DNA of 27,828 nt from an uncultured Macromonas sp. GTDB taxonomy: Bacteria; Pseudomonadota; Gammaproteobacteria; Burkholderiales; Burkholderiaceae. Position numbers and translations under genes: made by a program. This document shows positions 21,651-27,828 of this stretch, piece after piece. The notes under the pieces were generated by a model. It saw only the letters and a list, made by a program, of their open reading frames with translations, did no database searches and was not told the DNA's origin. Each line of letters begins with the position of its first letter. The first letter of the stretch is position 1. Location of the stretch: assembly GCA_946481585.1 (NCBI GenBank), contig CAMLOF010000007.1:1-27828 (forward strand), read 5' to 3'.

Positions 21651-23282
21651 TCAACTCTTGCCGCGCAGTGTGCGGCTCAGCAGAATGACCGGAATCAACC
21701 CCACCAGCACCAACGTCAGCGCAGGCAGGGCCGCTTCGCCCAGGCGCTCGTCGCGCGCCAGCTGGTAGGTCACCACGGCCAGCGTGTCGCTGTTGAAGGG
21801 GCGCAGCACCAGGGTGGCGGGCAGCTCCTTCATCACGTCCACAAACACCAGCAGCGCCGCCGCCGCCGTGGAACGTTTGAGCAAGGGCCAATGCACCCGG
21901 GCCATCAACGAGGCGCCCGTGCTGCCCAGCATGCGGGCGGAGTCGTCCAGGCTGGCAGGAATACGCGCATAACCGCTTTGCACAGACTGCAGTGCAACCG
22001 CCGAGAAACGCACCAGGTAGGCCCAGACGATGCCCAGCACCGTGGCAGTGACCCAGTAGCCGACGCTGCTTTCGGGCGCCACCTCTTGCAGCCACCCCAC
22101 GGGCAGCAGCAGACCCACCACCACCACCGCACCGGGCACTGCGTAGCCCAGGCTGACCACGCGCACGGCACCGCGCGTGAGCAGCGTGGGTTGCCGCCGC
22201 TGCGCAAAGCCCAGCGCCAGCGCGGCCACGGTGGCCAGCAGCGCGCTCAATCCGGCCAGCCACAGGCTGTTGCGCGCCCATTGCACGAAAGAGTTCCAGG
22301 GCAGATCGTCCCACCCGCCCACCAGCGGCCGCAGCATGAACAGCACGGGCAACACAAACCCGAACAACACCGGCAAGCCGCACACCAGCCACGCCCACAC
22401 CGCGCGGGCACCATGCAAGCGCGCGGGTTGGGCCTCGGCACTGCCCGCGCGCATGCCGCGCAAGCTGGCAAAACGCATGCGCTGCTGGGCACGGTGTTCC
22501 AGCCACAACAGCAGCGCAACGGTCAGCAGCAGCAGCGTGGCCAGTTGCGCGGCCGCCAGGCGGTTGTCCATCACCAGCCAGGCCTTGTAAACACCCGCGG
22601 TAAAGGTCTGGATGCCGAAGTAGCTGGCCACGCCAAAGTCCGCCAATGTCTCCATCAAAGCCAGGGCCACGCCAGCAGCAACCGCCGGGCGGGCCAGCGG
22701 CAAGGCTACCTCTCGGATGCGCCGCGACAAGGGAGCCCCCAGCAAACGCGCAGCTTCCATCAACTGGGCGGCGCGTTCGCTCAACGCCGTGCGCGCCAGC
22801 AGATAAACGTAGGGGTAGAGACTGAAGGTGAACACCCACACCGCCCCCCAGACGTTGCGCACCTCGGGGAACACGCGGCCCCGCAAACCGAACGTGTCGC
22901 GCAAGAACACCTGCATGGGGCCGGAGAACTGCAAGAAGTCGGTGTAGGCGTAAGCCACCACGTAGGCGGGCATGGCCAGCGGCAGCAGCAGGGCCCACTC
23001 AAACACGCGCCTGCCGGGAAAGTCAAACAGCGTCACCGCGCTGGCCGTACCCATGCCCACCAAGGCCACGGCCAATGCCACCGCCACACACAGCAGGAGT
23101 GAAGTCCAGGTGTATTCCGGCAGCACGGTAGCCGCCATCTGGCGCAACACGTCCTGCGCTTCGGCGTTGAACTGCAGCCACGATGCCCCCAGCGCCAGCA
23201 CCGGCAAGGCGAGCAACAGGGCAAAAAGCAACAAAGCGGCCTGGGGCAGCCATTGCCCCAAACGGGTGAGTATTTGATTCAT
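21651..23282 (-). CDS. Ferric iron ABC transporter permease, FbpB-like
   Basis: The 543-residue protein has two homologous permease halves, with about 12 membrane helices in total. EAA-type loops that contact the ATPase are visible in both: MEAARLLGAPLSRRIREVAL in the first and LDDSARMLGSTGASLMARVH in the second. This fused double-permease layout is that of FbpB/SfuB ferric iron importers. The ATG at 23282 begins a basic N-terminus before the first helix; an upstream start at 23306 would lie inside the Fur-like box. The gene is divergent from the matching ATPase, with a 41-base gap. The periplasmic iron-binding protein FbpA is not in the window. It converges with the tRNA-Arg gene. Confidence 0.92.
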   Translation of the reverse strand: MNQILTRLGQWLPQAALLLFALLLALPVLALGASWLQFNAEAQDVLRQMAATVLPEYTWTSLLLCVAVALAVALVGMGTASAVTLFDFPGRRVFEWALLLPLAMPAYVVAYAYTDFLQFSGPMQVFLRDTFGLRGRVFPEVRNVWGAVWVFTFSLYPYVYLLARTALSERAAQLMEAARLLGAPLSRRIREVALPLARPAVAAGVALALMETLADFGVASYFGIQTFTAGVYKAWLVMDNRLAAAQLATLLLLTVALLLWLEHRAQQRMRFASLRGMRAGSAEAQPARLHGARAVWAWLVCGLPVLFGFVLPVLFMLRPLVGGWDDLPWNSFVQWARNSLWLAGLSALLATVAALALGFAQRRQPTLLTRGAVRVVSLGYAVPGAVVVVGLLLPVGWLQEVAPESSVGYWVTATVLGIVWAYLVRFSAVALQSVQSGYARIPASLDDSARMLGSTGASLMARVHWPLLKRSTAAAALLVFVDVMKELPATLVLRPFNSDTLAVVTYQLARDERLGEAALPALTLVLVGLIPVILLSRTLRGKS

Positions 23283-23291
23283 GTCAGCGCG

Positions 23292-23310
23292 AATGAGAAT
23301 GGTCATTATC
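23292..23310. promoter_or_regulatory. Candidate Fur box between divergent iron transporter genes
   Basis: The minus strand reads GATAATGACCATTCTCATT, matching the classical 19-base Fur consensus GATAATGATAATCATTATC at 13 positions. The plus strand begins AATGAGAATG, as in many betaproteobacterial Fur sites. It fills most of the 41-base gap between the permease and ATPase genes, so it could repress both when iron is sufficient. Confidence 0.75.
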
Positions 23311-23316
23311 TACAAT
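23311..23316 (+). promoter_or_regulatory. -10-like element before the iron ATPase gene
   Basis: TACAAT abuts the Fur-like box and lies 7 bases before the ATG at 23324. If it is a true -10, the transcript would begin at or near that ATG and be nearly leaderless, consistent with the absence of a ribosome-binding site. Confidence 0.4.
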
Positions 23317-23323
23317 GCGATGT

Positions 23324-24430
23324 ATGTTCCTTTCCGTCTCCCACCTCAGCATCCGTTACCCCGGCGCCGACCACCTGGCGGTGGACGAGGTTTCGTTCGG
23401 CCTGGCGGCGGGGGAAATTGGTGTGCTGATCGGCCCTTCAGGCTGCGGCAAGACCACGCTGCTGCGCGCGGTGGCTGGCCTGGAACGGGCCACCAGCGGC
23501 AAGATTGCCCTGCAAGGTGAAACGGTGAGCGGCAACGGCAGCCACGTACCACCGGAACAGCGCCGCATCGGCATGGTGTTCCAAGACTACGCGCTGTTCC
23601 CGCACCTGAACGTGGAACGCAACATCGCCTTCGGCATCAAGCACATGGACGCCAAGGCCCGCCAGGCACGTGTGCGCGAGGTGCTGGCACTGGTGGGGCT
23701 GGACGGCATGCAAGGCCGCTTTCCGCACGAACTGTCGGGCGGGCAGCAACAGCGCGTGGCCCTGGCTCGCGCCCTGGCGCCCAACCCTCGCCTGATGCTG
23801 CTGGACGAACCTTTCTCCAACCTGGACGTGGACCTGCGCGAGCGGCTGGCGCACGAGATCCGCGCCATCCTCAAGGCGGCAGGCGCAACTGCCCTTTTCG
23901 TGACGCACGACCAGCTCGAAGCCTTTGCCATTGGCGACGTGATCGGGGTGATGCACCAGGGCCATTTGCACCAGTGGGACAGCGCCTACGCGCTCTACCA
24001 CCGGCCTGCCACACGCTTTGTGGCCGAATTCATCGGGCACGGCGTTTTTGCCCCGGCGCAGATTGCACACCACGGTGACGAGGTGGTGGTGCAGACGCCG
24101 CTGGGCGCCCTGCAGGACGTGGAGGAGTGCCCGCTGCCCAGCGCCTACGAGGCGGGCCTGTGCGACGTGCTGCTGCGCGCCGACGACATCGTCCACGACG
24201 ACGACGCCCCAGTGAAGGCGCAGATCGTTCGCAAGGCCTTCCGGGGTTCGGAATTCCTATACACCCTGCGCCTGGCTTCGGGCGAAACGGTGATGACACA
24301 CGTGCCTTCGCACCACGACCACGCGGTGGGCGAATGGATCGGCATCCGCGCGGCGGTGGACCACGTGGTCACCTTCGAGCGGGGCGGTGGCGCTGCCTCG
24401 CCGCCCGCGCCCGGCGTGGCCGTGCGCTGA
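23324..24430 (+). CDS. Ferric iron ABC transporter ATPase, FbpC-like
   Basis: From the ATG at 23324 the protein has 368 residues: Walker A GPSGCGKT at 37-44, signature LSGGQQQR from 137, and Walker B MLLDEPFSNLD around 158-167, with the switch histidine in LFVTHDQ. A C-terminal regulatory (TOBE-like) region of about 120 residues follows. This layout matches FbpC/AfuC. It powers the import of iron delivered by a periplasmic binding protein and pairs with the divergent permease. An ATG 9 bases upstream (23315) is possible, but it overlaps the -10-like TACAAT. The 3' end converges on the YcnI-like gene after 17 bases. No terminator is seen. Confidence 0.92.
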   Translation: MFLSVSHLSIRYPGADHLAVDEVSFGLAAGEIGVLIGPSGCGKTTLLRAVAGLERATSGKIALQGETVSGNGSHVPPEQRRIGMVFQDYALFPHLNVERNIAFGIKHMDAKARQARVREVLALVGLDGMQGRFPHELSGGQQQRVALARALAPNPRLMLLDEPFSNLDVDLRERLAHEIRAILKAAGATALFVTHDQLEAFAIGDVIGVMHQGHLHQWDSAYALYHRPATRFVAEFIGHGVFAPAQIAHHGDEVVVQTPLGALQDVEECPLPSAYEAGLCDVLLRADDIVHDDDAPVKAQIVRKAFRGSEFLYTLRLASGETVMTHVPSHHDHAVGEWIGIRAAVDHVVTFERGGGAASPPAPGVAVR

Positions 24431-24447
24431 CGCCGCACTGCCCTGAA

Positions 24448-24987
24448 TCAATGCTGGTGACCATGCCCGTGGGCGGGCAGCACCTCCAGCAACGCGGCAG
24501 GAAAGCGCATGCCTTTGGTGTCGGTGCCGCTGGCGGGTTTTTCCACCCAGGCGTTGCGGCCCTTCTCGCAAACCTGCTCCACGTTGAACCACAGCGGCCC
24601 AGCCGCCGCGGCCACCTGGAACTGCATCACGAACTCGTCGTAGAACGCATCGGGCAAAGTGCCGCCGCTCCACACCACGCGCGCCACGCGCTCGGTGACT
24701 TGGCGGCCATGCTGTGTAACGGGGCGGGCCAGCTTCTCCACCTCGGTGCTGAGCTGCCAGCCCGGCTTGGGCATGGGCTTGGCGCCCAGCAAACCCTCGG
24801 GCAGCGTCACCTCCAGGCGAACGGTGGGTGAGCCTTCGCACCCGTGACCGACCTTGAACGCGGCACGGTGGTAAGCGCCCTGGGTGGCGCTGGGCTCCTG
24901 CAAGGTGATGTGGGCTTGGGCTGCGGGCAGGCCCGCCATAAAAGCCAAGGAGCAGATCAACAGGGGTTTGGCGAGTTGGTTGTTCAT
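24448..24987 (-). CDS. YcnI-like copper-binding protein (DUF1775)
   Basis: The 179-residue protein has a signal peptide ending AAQA after residue 25, so the mature protein would begin with His26 (HITLQEP). An N-terminal histidine is the copper ligand in the YcnI family's monohistidine brace. Two conserved cysteine segments are visible, VGHGCEGSPT and NVEQVCEKG, and the tail is histidine-rich (HGHGHQH). The usual C-terminal membrane helix of Bacillus YcnI is absent, so it is probably a soluble periplasmic protein. The ATG at 24987 is chosen because it opens the signal peptide; no good ribosome site is seen. It follows the Crp-type regulator by 34 bases and is last in the copper group. Confidence 0.88.
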   Translation of the reverse strand: MNNQLAKPLLICSLAFMAGLPAAQAHITLQEPSATQGAYHRAAFKVGHGCEGSPTVRLEVTLPEGLLGAKPMPKPGWQLSTEVEKLARPVTQHGRQVTERVARVVWSGGTLPDAFYDEFVMQFQVAAAAGPLWFNVEQVCEKGRNAWVEKPASGTDTKGMRFPAALLEVLPAHGHGHQH

Positions 24988-25021
24988 GAATGCAAGGGGT
25001 ATGGGGTAAGGAGATGGCAAT

Positions 25022-25627
25022 TCAGGCGGGGCAGGCTTGGGTTGGCAGGGCGCCTTGCGTGATCAGCCCGTGCGGTAAGCGCAGCGTGCCGGAACGCTCC
25101 AGCCTGGCCAGCGCGCGGCAGACGGTTTCGTGCTGCGCGTCAACGACCTGGGCCATCTCACGCAGGGACGGCAGCATCTTTCGCTCCTTGCCTGCCTGTG
25201 ACTTGGCACCCGCAGCCGGGCGCGCCCACGCCTGCCAAGCCAACCCCAGCAGCCGCAACAGATGCGCAAGACGCTGCGCCACCGGGCCGGTGCGCAAGGT
25301 GGCCATGTCTTCGTAGCGCGCCAGCTGCTGCAGCAGAGCCTGCTGCATGAGGTGCTCCCGCTCCTCGGAAGCTGTGCACGCCACCGGCTCAATGTGCAGC
25401 GGCGTCAAGGCGGTGGCATCGAACTGGTAAGGCTGGCCACACAAGGACTCGGTGCCAATCAGGTCCCCGGGCAGGGCCAGACGCACCACCTGGCGCTGCG
25501 GGCCGTGCTTGCGCTCCAGGCGGGCAACGCCCGCAATCACGCGCCACAGCGGCCCTGCGTTGCCAGACATGAAGATGGACGAACCGGCGGGGCACAGCCC
25601 GCCTGCTGACAAGGTTGAGGTTTTCAA
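25022..25627 (-). CDS. Crp/Fnr-family transcription regulator
   Basis: The 201-residue protein has an N-terminal cyclic-nucleotide-type beta-roll (about 10-85, with LALPGDLIG), a dimer helix (about 90-125) and a C-terminal helix-turn-helix at about 153-178 (LREMAQVVDAQHETVCRALARLE), the Crp pattern. Only three cysteines (12, 63, 84) are present, spaced unlike the FNR iron-sulfur set, so it is not a standard oxygen sensor. The start is TTG at 25627 with AGGAG 6 bases upstream, which decides the start. It lies between the copper genes on the same strand, so it may control them; its effector is unknown. Confidence 0.88.
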   Translation of the reverse strand: MKTSTLSAGGLCPAGSSIFMSGNAGPLWRVIAGVARLERKHGPQRQVVRLALPGDLIGTESLCGQPYQFDATALTPLHIEPVACTASEEREHLMQQALLQQLARYEDMATLRTGPVAQRLAHLLRLLGLAWQAWARPAAGAKSQAGKERKMLPSLREMAQVVDAQHETVCRALARLERSGTLRLPHGLITQGALPTQACPA

Positions 25628-25662
25628 GACGAACTCCTGTTACTGAACCGATGAACCCGGCC

Positions 25663-25680
25663 ACGCGCGACTTGGCGCGT
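25663..25680. promoter_or_regulatory. Inverted repeat upstream of the Crp-type gene
   Basis: ACGCGC-6 bases-GCGCGT is a perfect dyad 36-53 bases before the TTG start, in the 102-base gap between the DUF2946 gene and the regulator gene. It could be an operator, possibly for autoregulation, or a weak hairpin. No T-run follows on the minus strand. Confidence 0.3.
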
Positions 25681-25729
25681 GCCTGAACCGCTGGCGCGCG
25701 GTACGCCACGGTTTCACGAAGCATGGGTG

Positions 25730-26146
25730 TCAGGACAGGAGGGGCGGCCCCCGGGCCGAGGCCTTGGCAACCGCAAAGGCGGCGAAAGGCAGCGCCAGGT
25801 GCGCGGGCTGGGGAGTGTGCGGTACCCGCGCCCAGTCAAAGTGCCAATGGGAAGCCAGCGGCGCAAAGCGCTCTGCCGCCAGCAGGCACAGGCCGCAGGC
25901 GTCGAGCAGGTGCGACAGTTGCTCTGGACCTGCCTTTTTTGCACTGGTGGCCCGCGTGCGCAAGCCAACGTCGTGCAAGACCCAGCGAGCACCCGTGCCG
26001 GAGCAGACCTCCACCATCTGCCACCCCGTGCCATGCGCCCGCCAACGCGACACCCCGGGGGCAAGCGTGGCCGCGCACATGAGCAGCAGCACCCAGCGCG
26101 CCCAACTCGAGTGGGTCGCTTGTAGCCTGGGCTGGGTCAAGGCCAT
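25730..26146 (-). CDS. DUF2946-family protein (second copy)
   Basis: The 138-residue protein has an N-terminal hydrophobic helix (about 15-32) and a short segment MVEVCSGTGARWVLHD. A CxxC motif (C84, C87) sits in LSHLLDACGLCLLAAERFAP. This cysteine pair after an EVCSGTG strand is the mark of the DUF2946 family, which is found next to copper acquisition genes; its function is not established. The ATG at 26146 follows the PCuAC stop by 43 bases. It differs clearly from the copy at 26805, so this is not a recent duplication. Confidence 0.78.
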   Translation of the reverse strand: MALTQPRLQATHSSWARWVLLLMCAATLAPGVSRWRAHGTGWQMVEVCSGTGARWVLHDVGLRTRATSAKKAGPEQLSHLLDACGLCLLAAERFAPLASHWHFDWARVPHTPQPAHLALPFAAFAVAKASARGPPLLS

Positions 26147-26189
26147 GAGTGATCAGTGCGGCAAGACGACGAGGCGACTCAGGCAAGCG

Positions 26190-26669
26190 TCAGTGCTTGT
26201 GGCCGTGCTGGTGCTGCATACCTTCGGCAGGCATGGCGGTAGCACCCAACGCGCGCACGGGCAGTTGCAACTCCAGCGTCTCGCGCTTGGCCTGGGCGTC
26301 TTCAAACACCAGGGTCAGCGGCACAGTGTCGCCAGCCTTCACCGCGCCTTTCAAGTCCAGCAGCATCACGTGGTAGCCGCCAGGTTTGAGTTCCACCGTC
26401 TTGCCTGCGGGCAGTGGCAGCGCCGGCACGGCACGCATGCGCATCACATCCTTGTCCATGGCCATCTCGTGGACTTCGGTGACGCCCGCAACAGGGGAAC
26501 TGACCGAAACCAGTCGAACGTCCTTTTGCGCAGTCAGGCGCATGAACGCGCCGGTGGACTTCTGCTGGGCAACGGTGCCACGCACCCAGGCGTCTTCCAC
26601 CTTCACGTTGGACTGTGCCCAGGCACTGGCGGTGACGGCGAGCATGGCGGCGGCAATGAGTTTCTTCAT
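26190..26669 (-). CDS. Periplasmic copper chaperone PCuAC
   Basis: The 159-residue protein has a signal peptide (1-18, ending AWA). The copper-binding pattern H-x10-M-x21-H-x-M is perfectly met by H67, M78, H100 and M102. A histidine/methionine-rich tail (MQHQHGHKH) adds possible copper ligands. PCuAC proteins carry Cu(I) in the periplasm and help build the CuA or CuB centres of cytochrome oxidase. The ATG at 26669 has CTGGAG about 5 bases upstream. It is flanked on both sides by DUF2946 genes, which supports a copper role for the group. No oxidase or Sco gene lies in the window. Confidence 0.95.
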   Translation of the reverse strand: MKKLIAAAMLAVTASAWAQSNVKVEDAWVRGTVAQQKSTGAFMRLTAQKDVRLVSVSSPVAGVTEVHEMAMDKDVMRMRAVPALPLPAGKTVELKPGGYHVMLLDLKGAVKAGDTVPLTLVFEDAQAKRETLELQLPVRALGATAMPAEGMQHQHGHKH

Positions 26670-26804
26670 GGTGACTCCAGGGAATGAGACAAACGGAACA
26701 GGTTGGAACGCACCCGAAGGGCACGCGATGTGTAACGGGCGCGCTTGACGGCGCCCCAGGGGCAGCAAGAACCACGGCCCGTGCAGACGGGGTGGCCAAA
26801 GACT

Positions 26805-27194
26805 TCAGGCGATGAAGGGGGGTGCGCGGGAGTGGGCCGATGGCCACGGCGATGCCAGGACGGCGTCGGCAGGTGCGAGCGCGGACCAGGCGGCAGCCGT
26901 GTCGCGAGAAAGCGCAAGAGAAAGATCAGCAGGCGGCAGGCCCGAAGCACCACCATGCAGCAGGCACCATTCGCATTGAACGGCGCTGACGGGCGCAGGA
27001 GCATCGCGCTGCTCGCCCTGGGCGTTCACCCACACCATGCCGGTGCTGGTGCAAACCTGCAGCCAGTCGGCGCCGCCTTGCACGCGCACCACAGCCTGGG
27101 CCAGTACCGGCAAACACGCGCTCAACGCCAACAACCACATGGCAAGCCATGCGGTCCAGCGTCTGTGTCTGGCCGGTCTGAACATGCCGCGCAT
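26805..27194 (-). CDS. DUF2946-family protein (first copy)
   Basis: The 129-residue protein has a basic start, one hydrophobic helix or signal peptide (about 13-34), the strand LQVCTSTGMVWVNAQGE and a CxxC motif in QCEWCLLHGG (C74, C77). These features fit DUF2946. It heads the minus-strand copper group, 135 bases before the PCuAC gene. The start could be ATG 27194 or ATG 27185; neither has a clear ribosome site. The CxxC and nearby histidine could bind copper, which is inference. Confidence 0.78.
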   Translation of the reverse strand: MRGMFRPARHRRWTAWLAMWLLALSACLPVLAQAVVRVQGGADWLQVCTSTGMVWVNAQGEQRDAPAPVSAVQCEWCLLHGGASGLPPADLSLALSRDTAAAWSALAPADAVLASPWPSAHSRAPPFIA

Positions 27195-27322
27195 GGTAGC
27201 AGAAGGCCCGCATGCACGGGGGCGAAGGGCAAAGAGTACACTTGTGCGGCGCCTCGCCTCAGCCAGATTTTCCTGACTGCGGCCTTTCGTTTCAAACCAT
27301 AAACATTGACGGCCACACCCCC

Positions 27323-27828
27323 ATGACTCCAGCCGAACAAGCGCTGCGCGACGCAGCGTTCGAATACCACCGCTCCCCCAACAAAGGCAAGATTTCCGTT
27401 CAGCCGACCAAGCCGCTGTCCAACCAGCGCGACCTGAGTCTGGCCTACTCCCCCGGTGTGGCCTACCCTTGCCTGGCCATCCAGGAGAACCCGGCCATGG
27501 CCGCTGAATACACCAGCCGCGGCAACCTGGTGGGCGTGATCACCAACGGCACCGCCGTGCTGGGCCTGGGCGACATCGGCCCGCTGGCTGGCAAGCCGGT
27601 GATGGAAGGCAAAGGCTGCCTGTTCAAGAAGTTCGCGGGCGTTGACGTGTTCGACATCGAACTGGCCGAACGCGACCCGGACAAGCTGGTGGACATCATT
27701 GCAGCGCTGGAGCCCACCCTGGGCGGCGTGAACCTGGAAGACATCAAGGCGCCCGAGTGCTTCTACATCGAGAAGAAGCTGCGCGAGCGCATGAAGATCC
27801 CCGTCTTCCACGACGATCAGCACGGCAC
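27323..27828 (+). CDS. maeB: NADP-dependent malic enzyme, 5' part only
   Basis: The frame opens at ATG 27323 and runs to the window edge, giving 168 residues. Malic enzyme converts malate to pyruvate and CO2 while reducing NADP. Catalytic Tyr42 ([11 protein letters not shown]), Lys97 ([20 protein letters not shown]) and the metal-ligand region [12 protein letters not shown] with E139-D140 are visible. The opening, without a mitochondrial-type extension, fits the bacterial MaeB type, which usually carries a C-terminal phosphotransacetylase-like domain; that part lies outside the window. The gene is divergent from the first DUF2946 gene over 128 bases, in which I see no clear promoter. Confidence 0.95.
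   Translation, partial: MTPAEQALRDAAFEYHRSPNKGKISVQPTKPLSNQRDLSLAYSPGVAYPCLAIQENPAMAAEYTSRGNLVGVITNGTAVLGLGDIGPLAGKPVMEGKGCLFKKFAGVDVFDIELAERDPDKLVDIIAALEPTLGGVNLEDIKAPECFYIEKKLRERMKIPVFHDDQHG

Overview
The window looks like chromosomal DNA of a GC-rich betaproteobacterium, most likely Burkholderiales/Comamonadaceae (Hydrogenophaga/Acidovorax-like). This rests on gene order (secA-argJ-DUF815 ATPase-Nudix), the character of the proteins, a di-heme cytochrome c4 and the tamA-tamB pair. The genus is inference. Coding density is very high, no gap exceeds about 160 bases, and I see no insertion sequence, prophage, CRISPR array or integron.

Layout. (1) 1-5171, minus strand: secA, argJ, a DUF815 AAA+ ATPase and the start of a MutT-type Nudix hydrolase, tightly spaced. 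(2) 5324-7653: an AlgR-like LytTR response regulator divergent from argH, with no sensor kinase or hemC beside it. (3) 7683-11936, minus strand: an overlapping three-gene unit of TonB-dependent receptor, periplasmic ABC-type binding protein and membrane diguanylate cyclase. It spans outer membrane, periplasm and inner membrane and is the best candidate for a little-described signalling system. (4) 12050-12709, minus strand: a cytochrome c4 with a clear intrinsic terminator. It is divergent from a six-gene plus-strand operon (12847-21531): MoxR ATPase, small membrane protein, GNAT acetyltransferase, VWA protein, tamA and tamB. The divergent promoters overlap each other and an FNR-like box. (5) 21567-21641: tRNA-Arg(CCT). 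(6) 21651-24430: a ferric-iron ABC permease and ATPase, divergent around a Fur-like box, with no binding protein gene. (7) 24448-27194, minus strand: a copper-handling group of DUF2946 protein, PCuAC chaperone, second DUF2946 protein, Crp-type regulator and YcnI-like protein. (8) 27323 to the end: the start of an NADP-type malic enzyme.

Themes are envelope biogenesis (SecA, TamA/TamB), arginine synthesis (ArgJ, ArgH), metal supply (Fur-linked iron transporter, copper chaperones) and signalling (AlgR-like regulator, receptor/diguanylate cyclase unit, Crp-type regulator). All names come from motif recognition by eye. No alignment or database search was run.
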